From Deltaproteobacteria bacterium (GTDB lineage: Bacteria; Myxococcota_A; UBA796; GCA-2862545): 14,536 nucleotides of DNA. A program made the translations under genes and the position numbers. Below the pieces are notes generated by a model, which was given only the letters and a program-made list of their open reading frames with translations, was not told where the DNA came from and made no database searches. The stretch covers positions 1 through 14,536 of the forward strand of contig JAFDJI010000028.1 of NCBI GenBank assembly GCA_019307545.1, in the 5' to 3' direction. Below, piece by piece: positions 1 to 7,419 of this stretch (positions are counted from its first letter, which is position 1; every line of letters starts with the position of its first letter).

Positions 1-422
1 GTGAGAACGAGCCCGTCTACAACGTCTTGCCGAAGGATGCGGACCGGTATGCCGCCTGGGTGGGCGCGCGTCTGCCCTCCGCCGACGAGTGGGAGAAGGG
101 CGTCCGGGGCATCGATGGGCGCCGCTGGCCATGGGGGGACTACTGGAAGCCGGGCTGCGCCGTCTCGGCGGAGACCGGGGTTCAAAGGCCGTTGCCGGTG
201 CACGCCTTTGGCGCCCACGGAGTGTGTAGGCTCTTCGGCGCCATCGGGGGCGTATTCGAGTACACCTCCACGCAATACCGGGGCCGCGCGGACTGGGGAC
301 GGGTGGTGATGGGCGGCTGCTACACCCACCCCTTCGACACCTCCCGTGCGAGCCTCCGCCTCTCCCACAAGCTCTCCGGTCACCTCAAGGCTGGGATGCG
401 CCTCGCCTGGGACGACGAATGA
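1..422 (+). CDS. FGE-sulfatase (SUMF1-like) domain protein, 3' end only
   Basis: This is the C-terminal end of a gene whose start lies left of the window; the frame enters at base 3 and 139 codons are visible before TGA at 420-422. The line PVYNVLPKDADRYAAWVGAR, then RLPSADEWEKGVRG, then RRWPWGD are the hallmarks of the formylglycine-generating-enzyme fold, a C-type-lectin-like family that also includes EgtB- and PvdO-like proteins and domains fused to kinases. The end of the domain reads VVMGGCYTH followed by AGMRLAWDDE, matching the usual RGGSW...GFRLA ending. The paired active-site cysteines of true formylglycine-generating enzymes are not seen: only the Cys in GGC is near that site. A sulfatase-activating role is therefore not supported. 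No sulfatase gene is nearby. The stop codon overlaps the start of the next gene (ATGA), so the two are probably one operon. The domains upstream are unknown. Confidence 0.85.
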   Translation, partial: ENEPVYNVLPKDADRYAAWVGARLPSADEWEKGVRGIDGRRWPWGDYWKPGCAVSAETGVQRPLPVHAFGAHGVCRLFGAIGGVFEYTSTQYRGRADWGRVVMGGCYTHPFDTSRASLRLSHKLSGHLKAGMRLAWDDE

Positions 423-1291
423 TGAAGGAATGGGACCTCCAGACCGGACCCCGCGGGCTTCGCCTCCGCGTCTGCGAGTGGGGCACGCCCGAGGACGGGA
501 GACTGCCGATCATCATCCTGCACGGCTTCCTGGAGCAGGGCGCGGTGTGGGATTCGGTGGCGTCCCATCTCCCAGGAAGGGTGGTCGCTCCGGACATGCG
601 CGGCCACGGCCTTTCCGGTCACATCGGCCCGGGAGGCTTCTACCACTTCTGGGACTACGTGCCCGACGTGGCCACGCTCATCGACCATCTCGGCGGACGC
701 GTCGACCTCGTCGGACACTCGATGGGGGGCGGCCTCGCGATGCTGCTCTGTGCCCTGCGCCCCGAAAAGGTCCGCCGGCTGGTGAACATCGAAGGGCTCG
801 GACCTCTGGATGCCGAAGGCCGCGACCTCGATCAGGCCGACAAGTTCGTCGCCGCGATCCGGGAACCGCCCCGACACCGCCTGATCCGTGACATCGAGGA
901 GGGGGTGAAGCGGATGCGTCGCTGGAACCCGCACCTCTCGCCCCGGTTCGCCCGATTCCTGGTAGAGCGCATCACCCGTCCACCCGAACCTGGCGACGAC
1001 TACCAGGGAACACCCACCGAGGGGGCGCTCATCTGGACCTGGGACCCACTCCACCGCGCCCGCTCCCCGGTCCCCTTCCGGGCGTTGTCGTTCCAGCAGT
1101 TCCTCGAGCGCGTCAAGGTGCCGGTGCTGTTCATCCGGGGTGCCGACTCCCCGTTCGTGCTCCCCGACCAGGCCGAGCGGGAGGCCCTGATCCAGGATCT
1201 CCGCACGTCCGAGGTCCACGGGGCGGGCCACATGATCCACCACCAGAAACCACGGGAGCTGGCGGCCCTGATCGCCGAGCATCTCGCCTGA
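419..1291 (+). CDS. alpha/beta hydrolase
   Basis: This is a 290-aa alpha/beta-hydrolase-fold enzyme, probably cytoplasmic because no signal peptide or membrane segment is seen. The oxyanion-hole motif LHGF is at residues 34-37, the conserved PDMRGHG at 58-64, and the nucleophile elbow GHSMGG at 99-104 puts the catalytic Ser at 101. The acid is probably Asp243 in RGADSPF and the base His271 in GAGHM, so the triad is complete. A helical cap lies between roughly residues 125 and 230. The family contains esterases, C-C hydrolases, haloperoxidase-like and lactonase-like enzymes, and the substrate cannot be read from the sequence. The ATG at 419 overlaps the stop of the FGE-domain gene and a second in-frame ATG follows at 422. 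No clear Shine-Dalgarno is seen, which suggests translational coupling to the upstream gene. Confidence 0.9.
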   Translation: MMKEWDLQTGPRGLRLRVCEWGTPEDGRLPIIILHGFLEQGAVWDSVASHLPGRVVAPDMRGHGLSGHIGPGGFYHFWDYVPDVATLIDHLGGRVDLVGHSMGGGLAMLLCALRPEKVRRLVNIEGLGPLDAEGRDLDQADKFVAAIREPPRHRLIRDIEEGVKRMRRWNPHLSPRFARFLVERITRPPEPGDDYQGTPTEGALIWTWDPLHRARSPVPFRALSFQQFLERVKVPVLFIRGADSPFVLPDQAEREALIQDLRTSEVHGAGHMIHHQKPRELAALIAEHLA

Positions 1292-1318
1292 GACGCTGAC
1301 CGGCTGTTCCGAGGAGGA

Positions 1319-2317
1319 CTACTCGTCGAGATGGCCCCAGAGGTTGGCGGGCTCACCGGCGTCGGGCATCCGCTCCGACCAGAGCTCGGCGGTCCCCTCG
1401 GGCGGCTCGGCGAGCTGCGGGGCCGGTGCCGCCTCGATGACCGGCTCATCGTCCGAAGGCGGCTCGAACGCTTCGGGGATGGGAAGCGGCCTGGGATGCG
1501 GAACGGGTAGCCCGTCATCGGGCGACCGGTGGGCAATGGTGGATACCACCCGCACGGGTGCTGGCACGAAGCGGGTGGGCACCTGCACCTGCTCGTCCTC
1601 CGCCGCTCGGCCCACCTCGGGCTCGTCTCCTTCGACAGGCAGCAGGGCGGGCAATTCCTGCACCGCCGGCGCCACCGACAAGGGCACGCTCGGGCTCGCA
1701 GACGACACCGGACCCTGTAGCACTGCCACCATCAGCAACATCGTCGCGGCCAGGAGCGCACCCCCGAGGACGAACCCGGCCACCCGGACCGGGGGCAGCA
1801 CCCGTCGCTCCTGGGCGGGCTCCAGGGTCCCGTCCAGGTCAACGAACCACTCGTGGTTCAGCGGGTCATCGTCGAACTCATCCTCGACAGGCGTCCCGGC
1901 ACCGGGCGACATCTCTCTCGTGGGCGGCGGTTCCAGCGTGGGATCGGGGTCCTTCTTCACCGGGTGCGGGCGGTCGACCACCGTGTTGGTGACCAGCGGG
2001 TTGGCCGGCTTGAAGAACTCGCGCTCGTGGGCCGGGGGCTTGGTCTCCAACTCCTGTACCCGCGGTCGGGGGGCCTGGACCGGATTGGGGGTGGCGTGGG
2101 CCTTCTGGAACAGCTTCCTACGGACGCTGGCGTCACGGAGCAGGCTGCGGCGACGACGCGGAGTTTTTCCGCGAACCGGGGGTGCTCCGGGCGTGATGTC
2201 GAAGGGCTCCACCCCGCGGCGTCCAGCCGCACGTGTGAGCGGGTCGTCCAGGACCCAGTCTGGGAGTGGCTCGGTTTCCTGCCAGGCGGCCGTTGTCGTC
2301 GGATCGCCTTGCTTCAC
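1319..2317 (-). CDS. single-pass membrane protein with Pro-rich cytoplasmic and periplasmic regions, unknown function
   Basis: I do not recognise this gene. I chose the GTG at 2317 (332 aa) because a GGAGG lies 5 bases upstream; an in-frame ATG at 2341 would add 8 residues but has no ribosome site. The N-terminal half is charged and proline-rich, with a basic patch PRRRRS near residues 53-58 and an acidic stretch VEDEFDDDP near 144-152. One hydrophobic segment (VRVAGFVLGGALLAATMLLM, about residues 178-197) should span the inner membrane, with the N-terminus inside by the positive-inside rule. The remaining ~130 residues are Pro/Glu/Ala-rich and probably periplasmic. No catalytic motif is visible. 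It lies downstream of the pentapeptide-repeat gene on the same strand and could be co-transcribed. Low-complexity single-pass proteins of this kind are common in myxobacterial genomes and often act as envelope tethers or sensors, but that is inference. Confidence 0.6.
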   Translation of the reverse strand: MKQGDPTTTAAWQETEPLPDWVLDDPLTRAAGRRGVEPFDITPGAPPVRGKTPRRRRSLLRDASVRRKLFQKAHATPNPVQAPRPRVQELETKPPAHEREFFKPANPLVTNTVVDRPHPVKKDPDPTLEPPPTREMSPGAGTPVEDEFDDDPLNHEWFVDLDGTLEPAQERRVLPPVRVAGFVLGGALLAATMLLMVAVLQGPVSSASPSVPLSVAPAVQELPALLPVEGDEPEVGRAAEDEQVQVPTRFVPAPVRVVSTIAHRSPDDGLPVPHPRPLPIPEAFEPPSDDEPVIEAAPAPQLAEPPEGTAELWSERMPDAGEPANLWGHLDE

Positions 2318-2322
2318 GTTCG

Positions 2323-2327
2323 CCTCC
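2323..2327 (-). promoter_or_regulatory. ribosome binding site deciding the start of the 1319-2317 gene
   Basis: On the minus strand GGAGG is followed by five bases (CGAAC) and then GTG at 2317-2315. The upstream in-frame ATG at 2341 is preceded only by a pyrimidine-rich stretch, so the GTG start is favoured. Confidence 0.6.
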
Positions 2328-2347
2328 ACCTGCAGGCACATAGAGAG

Positions 2348-2376
2348 TGGTGAAAGATACGGGCAAGTGCTGTCAA
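2348..2376 (-). promoter_or_regulatory. possible promoter between the pentapeptide gene and the membrane-protein gene
   Basis: A perfect TTGACA (-35 consensus) reads on the minus strand at 2376-2371, in the short gap after the pentapeptide gene. It stands out in GC-rich DNA. The best -10-like hexamer, TATCTT at 2359-2354, is only 11 bases away, while the correctly spaced hexamer at 2353-2348 (TCACCA) is poor. A weak or non-sigma70 promoter, or chance, are all possible. Confidence 0.2.
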
Positions 2377-2392
2377 GAGCTTGAAAAGCGCC

Positions 2393-4243
2393 CTAGTTTC
2401 CCACCTGACCGATCGCTTCGCCACCCAATTCCAGCACTACCAGGCCTCCGCCGGAGGTCGTCACTGCCAGGACGGGCTTCGTTTCGGCGGATCCCAGCAG
2501 ACCGGGCGCAAAGCGCACCGCGTCTGGCTCTACATCCAACGACACCGTGTCGATGTGGCCATCGGGCAGTCGGGTGACCTTGACGTCCAAGCCCCCCCGA
2601 CCCAGTTCGATCCAGCACAACCACACCCCACGCGCGGTCGGCAGTACATCGAGACCGATAACCGCGTCGCTGCGGGTCAGCGCCTCCACCTGGGGCGTGG
2701 ACCGCTTGGCCAGCCAAGCGGTGCGCAGGCCGCCGGAGATTTCTCCGACGGACTCCTCGACCCAGACCGCCAGCACCCGGTCCTCGTGGGACGCCGCCTG
2801 GGAGAGGAGACTGGGGAACCCGGCGGGCGCACGCACCGGGGCGCCAGCACCCTGTTGGTTCACCGGCATCACCACGCCGCCCTTGCACACCAGAATGGGG
2901 AGGTGTTTTCCCAAGAAACCCCTTCCGGTCGGCACCTTCTCCGAGTGCACCAGTTCGAGGTCGTCGCCCCGGAGTCGGTGGACTGCGAGCGTGGGTCCGC
3001 GCCGTGAGATGCCCCACACCCAGGCGCCATCTCCATCCGCGCGTGCAACCGGGAGAACCGCCGGTGCGTACCCCAGGCCATGACTCTTCGACGGCCCCAG
3101 GACACCCTCGGCCGACAGCGGGTAGTGAATCACCGACACGCCGCCCGGGCGCTCCTTCAGCAGGAGCAGCAGGAACCCATCGGTCGCGGGCACCACCGCC
3201 TTCGCCAGCACCCCCTCGGCGGAGGTGGGCAGCACCCCGAGCAAGGGCTCGCGACCACGGCGGAGCACGCACCAGCGCACACTCTGCGTCTCCTCACCGT
3301 CCGCGTTCAGCCACAGCACCGCCACCGAATCGCCGGACCGCGCCGCACAGACATCGTGGAACTTGACGGGCGCGTCGGGGTCGTAGGCCGCGCCGACCGC
3401 GGCCACGCTCTTGAGCTGGGTGTCGCTGAGGCCGATCGCACCGGGGTCGACCCCGCTCAGGTCGACGTCGGCGAGGTCCAGCTCGGACAGGTCGACCCCA
3501 TCTAGAATGGCGTCGGCGAGGACCGCGCCATGCAACTTGGCGCCGGTGAGGATGGCGCCGGTGAGGTTCGCGCCCGACAGGTCGGCCGCGCTCAGGTCCG
3601 CTCCGGTGAGGTCGGCCCCGGCGAGGTGGGATTCGTCCAGCCTTGCCCCCATGAGCGAGGCGTTGACGAACACCACCCCCTGCCCTCGCAGCCGACTCGC
3701 AAGCACGCTGTCCAATCGGGCCCGGGTGAAGTTGGCCCCACTCACCTGGCCGTCGCTGAGGTCCGCCCGCCGCAGATCCGCATCCGTGAAGTCGGCCTTG
3801 TGCAGTTGCGCCTCGGCGAGGTCCGCTTGGGGCCACTGCGCCCCCCTGGCGTCGACCTCCACCAGCCTGGCACCCGTCAGGCGCACCCCCTCCCCGCGCG
3901 TTCCTGTGAGCACCGCCTCCTTCAAGTCGGCCCGAGAAAGCTCGGCCTCGGTGAGGTCGGCTTTGTCCAGCCAGGCCTCCTTGAGTCGAGCCCTGGTGGC
4001 AAGGGCCCGGGTCAGGACCATCTCGGTCCCGTCGATGCCGGTCATGCTGGTCTTGTACAACGAAGCGTCGGTGAGGTTGGTCGCGGAGAGATCGGCCTTG
4101 TCGAGGTTCGCACCCGAGAGGTCCACCCCTGTCAGATCGACTCCAGCGAGGTCCGCGGCGAAGAAGTCCAACCGGCCCCGCGCACCCCGTTGCTGGTTGA
4201 AACCGTCGACATCGCCCGAGGCGAGGAGTTCGAGGAGATCCAT
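2393..4243 (-). CDS. pentapeptide-repeat protein with C-terminal beta-rich (propeller-like) domain
   Basis: This is a 616-aa protein without signal peptide or membrane segment. Residues 28-282 are almost unbroken A(D/N)Lxx pentapeptides (for example DLTGVDLSGANLDKADLSAT), about 51 units. The family folds these into a right-handed square beta-helix of roughly 12-13 turns. Residues 295-616 are different: six or so strand-rich segments, each with a hydrophobic core and Trp or aromatic residues, recur about every 45-55 residues (SVAVLWLNADG, GFLLLLLKERPGGVSVIHY, GAWVWGISRRGPTLAVHRL, DRVLAVWVEE, GVWLCWIELGRGGLDVKV, PVLAVTTSGGGLVVLEL). This looks like a beta-propeller. Small pentapeptide proteins such as Qnr/MfpA mimic DNA and protect gyrase; this one is much longer and no such role can be inferred. 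The start is the ATG at 4243, with only a G-rich stretch upstream. It may be transcribed together with the membrane-protein gene that follows. Confidence 0.88.
   Translation of the reverse strand: MDLLELLASGDVDGFNQQRGARGRLDFFAADLAGVDLTGVDLSGANLDKADLSATNLTDASLYKTSMTGIDGTEMVLTRALATRARLKEAWLDKADLTEAELSRADLKEAVLTGTRGEGVRLTGARLVEVDARGAQWPQADLAEAQLHKADFTDADLRRADLSDGQVSGANFTRARLDSVLASRLRGQGVVFVNASLMGARLDESHLAGADLTGADLSAADLSGANLTGAILTGAKLHGAVLADAILDGVDLSELDLADVDLSGVDPGAIGLSDTQLKSVAAVGAAYDPDAPVKFHDVCAARSGDSVAVLWLNADGEETQSVRWCVLRRGREPLLGVLPTSAEGVLAKAVVPATDGFLLLLLKERPGGVSVIHYPLSAEGVLGPSKSHGLGYAPAVLPVARADGDGAWVWGISRRGPTLAVHRLRGDDLELVHSEKVPTGRGFLGKHLPILVCKGGVVMPVNQQGAGAPVRAPAGFPSLLSQAASHEDRVLAVWVEESVGEISGGLRTAWLAKRSTPQVEALTRSDAVIGLDVLPTARGVWLCWIELGRGGLDVKVTRLPDGHIDTVSLDVEPDAVRFAPGLLGSAETKPVLAVTTSGGGLVVLELGGEAIGQVGN
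3398..4162 (-). repeat. pentapeptide-repeat array (coding)
   Basis: This segment encodes residues 28-282 of the pentapeptide protein. At DNA level it shows a recurring 15-base period, seen on the plus strand as repeated GGTGAGGTCGGC-like words. The units around residues 105-145 and 170-200 are the least regular and may mark a kink or loop in the helix. It is a protein-coding repeat and not an intergenic repeat element. Confidence 0.85.
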
Positions 4244-4340
4244 TGGCCATCCGGAATCACCCCCCGATAACGCGGCCGACGTGGTTCGTGCGACACAGGT
4301 CGGCCTCCTGGTGGCTCTACGGGTCCGAGTAAGAGGAAAG
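4244..4340. promoter_or_regulatory. divergent promoter region (inferred from gene layout)
   Basis: These 97 bases separate the minus-strand pentapeptide gene from the plus-strand FmdB-like gene, so promoters for both directions must lie here or within the coding ends. I see no convincing -35/-10 pair; GTTATC on the minus strand at 4271-4266 is the only -10-like word. An AGAGG at 4332-4336 serves as the ribosome site of the plus-strand gene. Confidence 0.3.
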
Positions 4341-4544
4341 ATGCCGATCTACGAGTACCGCTGCGAGACGTGCGCCCACGAGTACGAGGACCTGGTCCGC
4401 GTCGGGACGAAGGACGAGGACGTCGCGTGCCCAAATTGTGGCGATCACACCTCGGAGCGGCGGGTGTCGGTGTTCGCGACCACAAGCACATCGGCGAGTC
4501 CCGGCTACGCGGCGCCGTCCTGCGGGACCTCGGGGTTTGGCTGA
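4341..4544 (+). CDS. FmdB-family zinc-ribbon protein
   Basis: This is a 67-aa protein beginning MPIYEYRCETCAHEYE, the signature opening of the FmdB/CxxC_CxxC_SSSS putative regulatory family. Two zinc knuckles are present: Cys8-x2-Cys11 and Cys32-x2-Cys35 (CPNCG). The Ser/Thr/Gly-rich tail with a late Cys (SPGYAAPSCGTSGFG) is also typical. The start at 4341 has an AGAGG site four bases upstream. The family is named after a putative regulator near a methylotroph amidase operon; its true function is unknown, and binding of one zinc ion is inferred from the cysteines. The next gene starts 51 bases downstream on the same strand, so the two may be co-transcribed. Confidence 0.85.
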   Translation: MPIYEYRCETCAHEYEDLVRVGTKDEDVACPNCGDHTSERRVSVFATTSTSASPGYAAPSCGTSGFG

Positions 4545-4595
4545 GCAAGCTGACCGGGCGGCGGTCGCCGCCTCCCATACGGGCTAGAAGGTCTC

Positions 4596-5537
4596 ATGGG
4601 TTCCACCGAGAAACACGTCGTCACCGGGGCGTTCGGCTATTCCGGCAAGTACATCGCGCAGCGCTTGTTGGACGCCGGGCACGAGGTACACACCCTCACC
4701 AACTCCATGCACCGTGCAAATCCGTTTGGTGAGCGAATCCAGGCACACCCGTACCATTTCGAGGCGGCCGGGAAGCTGGCCGAATCGCTCCGGGGCACCA
4801 CCGTGCTCTACAACACCTATTGGGTGCGCTTCGACCACACGGACTTCACCCACGCGATCGCCGTCGACAACACGATGAAGCTGTTCGCGGCCGCCGCCGA
4901 GGCGGGGGTGGAGCGGGTCGTCCACGTCAGCATCACCAATCCGTCGGAAGACTCGCACCTGCCCTATTTCAGCGGCAAGGCACGCCTCGAGCGCGGTCTC
5001 GAGGAGTCCGGCCTCTCCCACGCCATCCTCCGGCCGACGGTCCTCTTCGGCCAGGAGGACATCCTGATCAACAACATCGCCTGGATGCTGCGCCACTTCC
5101 CGCTGTTCGGTACGTTCGGCGATGGGCGTTATCGTCTACAGCCGATCTATGTCGACGACCTGGCGGCGCTGGCCGTGGAGCAGGGGGCGCGGCGAGAAAA
5201 CCGTACCATCGACGCGATCGGACCGGAGACCTTCACCTACCGCGACCTCGTCCTCACCATCGGAGAGATCATCGGCAAGCAGCGGCCGGTGATCGGCATC
5301 CCGCCCCGCCTCGGCTACCTCGTCGGCCGGATCGTCGGCCGACTGATCGACGACGTGGTCGTCACCTGGGAGGAGATCGAGGGCCTGATGGCCGACCTGC
5401 TCTACACCGAGTCGCCGCCCGCCAGCAGCACCCGGCTGACCGACTGGGCCACGCAGCATCGCGACGACCTCGGACACCGCTACGCGAGCGAGTTGGCGCG
5501 GCGCCGTGATCGAAACGCCGCATATGGTGATCTGTAG
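4596..5537 (+). CDS. NAD(P)-binding atypical SDR, NDUFA9-like / NmrA-type epimerase family
   Basis: This is a 313-aa protein with a Rossmann fold at the extreme N-terminus: HVVTGAFGYSGKYIAQRLL carries the GxxGxxG dinucleotide loop (Gly11, Gly14, Gly17). The centre holds VVHVSITNPSEDS followed by PYFSGKAR, giving a YxxxK pair (Tyr124, Lys128) in the usual SDR position. The motifs LRPTVLFG (145-152) and LQPIYVDDLA (181-190) are strongly conserved in the subgroup that includes the complex I accessory subunit NDUFA9 and bacterial sugar-nucleotide epimerase-like proteins. The substrate is unknown. Complex I genes are not nearby, so a direct respiratory role cannot be inferred. The start at 4596 is supported by AGAAGG at 4586-4591, four bases upstream. 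Confidence 0.85.
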   Translation: MGSTEKHVVTGAFGYSGKYIAQRLLDAGHEVHTLTNSMHRANPFGERIQAHPYHFEAAGKLAESLRGTTVLYNTYWVRFDHTDFTHAIAVDNTMKLFAAAAEAGVERVVHVSITNPSEDSHLPYFSGKARLERGLEESGLSHAILRPTVLFGQEDILINNIAWMLRHFPLFGTFGDGRYRLQPIYVDDLAALAVEQGARRENRTIDAIGPETFTYRDLVLTIGEIIGKQRPVIGIPPRLGYLVGRIVGRLIDDVVVTWEEIEGLMADLLYTESPPASSTRLTDWATQHRDDLGHRYASELARRRDRNAAYGDL

Positions 5538-5554
5538 CGCCCCAATCCCTGGGA

Positions 5555-5560
5555 GATAAT
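5555..5560 (+). promoter_or_regulatory. possible -10 element (GATAAT) before the small ORF and antiporter genes
   Basis: GATAAT matches five of six bases of the sigma70 -10 consensus and sits just after the stop of the SDR gene. The hexamer 17 bases upstream (CTGTAG) is a poor -35. It is plausible as the promoter of the antiporter/transporter operon but weakly supported. Confidence 0.25.
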
Positions 5561-5579
5561 GCGGAGCCAGCGAGGCCCC

Positions 5580-5696
5580 ATGACATTCGCGCTCCTGCTC
5601 CTCGCATCCCTGCCGGCACTCGCCGAGGTCGGCATCACATCATCGACGGTCAAGGTGCTGATCGGCCTGCTACGCCGACGTTCCGAGAAAAGGTAG
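5580..5696 (+). CDS. possible 38-aa small secreted or membrane peptide
   Basis: A short frame reads MTFALLLLASLPALAEVG and continues to a basic end LLRRRSEKR before TAG at 5694-5696. The first 15 residues look like a signal peptide with an ALA cleavage site, and a second short hydrophobic stretch (VKVLIGLL) is followed by positive charges. Codon third positions are G/C-rich, as in real genes of this window. It lies between the SDR and antiporter genes, and its stop lies within the AAAAGG that would serve as ribosome site for the antiporter, as expected for a translationally coupled small gene or leader peptide. Its own ribosome site is weak (GCGAGG). I recognise no family. It could also be the remnant of a larger gene or chance. 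Confidence 0.35.
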   Translation: MTFALLLLASLPALAEVGITSSTVKVLIGLLRRRSEKR

Positions 5697-5706
5697 AACG
5701 CCGCCC

Positions 5707-7419
5707 ATGCACGGGATGAATCTGCTCACCGACCTCATCCTCGTCCTCGCCGTGGCGCTCGCCGTGGTCCTGGTGCTGCGGCGTCTGCACGTACCGACCC
5801 TCGCGGGCTTCATCATCTCGGGGGTGGTGGTGGGACCTGGGGTGCTCGGGCTGGTGGGCGACCCTGAAGAGGTGGCGCTGCTCGCCGAGGTCGGCGTCGT
5901 CCTGCTTCTCTTCGGCATCGGGTTGGAGCTGTCGCTGGAGCGCCTCAGGCGGCTGTGGCGACCGGTGCTCGTCGGAGGTGCGCTCCAGGTGAGCGTGACG
6001 GGGGCGATCGCGGCGGGCACGGGTTTCGCCCTGGGCCTGTCGTGGCCCTCGGCCGTGTTCGTCGGCTTCCTCGCGGCAGTGTCCAGCACCGCCATCGTCC
6101 TCAGGGGGCTGGCCGAGCGTGGAGAGGTGCAGGCACCCCACGGCCGCCTCACCCTGGGCATCCTGGTGTTCCAGGACCTCTCGGTGGTCCCGATGATGCT
6201 CGCGATACCGCTCCTGGCGGGCGCCTCACAGGGGCTGGGCCCCGTCGCGTGGGCAGCGGCCCGCGCCATTGCGGTGCTCGCCGGGGTGCTCGTCGTCGCG
6301 CGGCTGGTAGCGCCACGGGTACTTCACCTCGTCGCCCTCACCCGCCAGCGGGACCTGTTCGTGCTCGCCGTGGTGGTGCTGTGCGTCGGCACCGCGTGGG
6401 CGGCGACGGGGGCGGGGGTATCGCTTGCGCTCGGCGCCTTCCTCGGCGGTCTGGTGGTCGCGGACAGCGAGTATCGACACCAGGCGCTTGCCGACCTCAT
6501 CCCGCTGCGCGAGGTCTTCGCCAGCCTGTTCTTCGTCTCGATCGGCATGCTGCTCGACCTCGGCGTCGTCGTGGACGGGTGGTGGCGGATCGGGTTGATG
6601 GTGGCAGGCATCATCCACATCAAGTTCGCGGTCGTGGTGGCGGTGGCCCTGGTGATGCGGTTGCCCCTGCGGGTGGCCATCCTCGCGGGGACGGCGCTCG
6701 CCCAGGTCGGCGAGTTCTCCTTCGTGCTGCTCGCCAGCGCAGAGGGGACGGGCCTGTTGCCGCCGGTTCTGGCGAGCGACATCACGGCTGCGGCGATCCT
6801 CACCATGCTGGTCGCCCGGCTCGGGCTCTCCGTGGGACCCCACCTCGCGGCGGGCGCCGGTCACCTGGGGCCTCTGACCCGCTGGCTCGACGTTCGAGGT
6901 GCCAAGGAGGAGACGGACACCGAGCGCAGCGGACACGTGATCGTGGCTGGCTACGGGGTCGCGGGACGGGCGATCGCCAGCGCGATGCGCACGGCCGGCG
7001 TCCCCTGCCTCGTCGTCGACCTCAACCCCTCCAACGTTCGCCGGGCGGTCCGCGAGGGAGCCGAGGCGGTCTACGGCGACGTGACCAGCCACGAGGTGCT
7101 CGAGCACCTGCAGGTGAAACACGCCTCGTGCATGATGCTGGCCATCAGCGACCCGAACGCCAACGAGCAGGCGGTGCGGGCGATCCGCAAGGTGGCGCCG
7201 GATCTGCCACTGGGGGTGCGCGCCCTGTACGCATCCGATGTCGGTCTGCTGCGCGAGGCGGGGGCGACGGAGGTGTTCTCCGCGGAGATCTCCACTGCCA
7301 TCGAGATGCTCCACGCGGTGCTCGCCCGCCATGGGGTGCCAGTAGACGCCATCGAGTGCCGGGTCGAGGAGATCCGCGAGGCCTGGGAGAGGGGCGGTCG
7401 CCCCGGGACAACCGCATGA
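5707..7419 (+). CDS. Kef/CPA2-type cation:proton antiporter with C-terminal TrkA-N (RCK) domain
   Basis: This is a 570-aa inner-membrane protein of the monovalent cation:proton antiporter-2 family. About 12 hydrophobic segments fill residues 8-385, with the family's GxxxxGVVVGPGVLG region (39-49), LLLFGIGLEL (66-75) and the core FQDLSVVP (155-162), where Asp157 is the conserved charged residue of the transport site. After a charged linker comes an RCK/TrkA-N domain (about 409-540) with the nucleotide loop GYGVAG (415-420) and acidic VVD at 438, so NAD(H) or a related nucleotide probably gates transport. The order matches KefB/KefC and YbaL-like proteins; no glutathione-binding residues can be judged by eye. 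ATG at 5707 and at 5716 are both possible; the upstream AAAAGG is rather far. The stop overlaps the next start (ATGA). Confidence 0.92.
   Translation: MHGMNLLTDLILVLAVALAVVLVLRRLHVPTLAGFIISGVVVGPGVLGLVGDPEEVALLAEVGVVLLLFGIGLELSLERLRRLWRPVLVGGALQVSVTGAIAAGTGFALGLSWPSAVFVGFLAAVSSTAIVLRGLAERGEVQAPHGRLTLGILVFQDLSVVPMMLAIPLLAGASQGLGPVAWAAARAIAVLAGVLVVARLVAPRVLHLVALTRQRDLFVLAVVVLCVGTAWAATGAGVSLALGAFLGGLVVADSEYRHQALADLIPLREVFASLFFVSIGMLLDLGVVVDGWWRIGLMVAGIIHIKFAVVVAVALVMRLPLRVAILAGTALAQVGEFSFVLLASAEGTGLLPPVLASDITAAAILTMLVARLGLSVGPHLAAGAGHLGPLTRWLDVRGAKEETDTERSGHVIVAGYGVAGRAIASAMRTAGVPCLVVDLNPSNVRRAVREGAEAVYGDVTSHEVLEHLQVKHASCMMLAISDPNANEQAVRAIRKVAPDLPLGVRALYASDVGLLREAGATEVFSAEISTAIEMLHAVLARHGVPVDAIECRVEEIREAWERGGRPGTTA

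Noticed and set aside
1292..1318. Possible terminator between the convergent hydrolase and membrane-protein genes
   Set aside because: The 27-base gap holds no stable inverted repeat.
1344..2384. A 346-codon plus-strand frame opposite the Pro-rich membrane protein
   Set aside because: It is a Ser/Gly/Thr-rich shadow. The minus-strand frame has a clear membrane span and a GGAGG-GTG start.
3398..4162. Regular short DNA repeats that could suggest a CRISPR or minisatellite array
   Set aside because: The period is 15 bases, in frame, and translates into pentapeptides; there are no unique spacers.
3411..4340. A long plus-strand frame opposite the pentapeptide array, running into the FmdB-like gene
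   Set aside because: The antisense of a 15-base repeat in GC-rich DNA stays open by composition. Only the part from the ATG at 4341, with a ribosome site and zinc knuckles, is a real gene.
5955..7415. An open frame extending upstream of the NicO-like gene through the antiporter gene
   Set aside because: The upstream part is Arg/Gly/Pro-rich out-of-frame antiporter sequence. The transporter starts at ATG 7416 or 7419, where the membrane-protein sequence begins.
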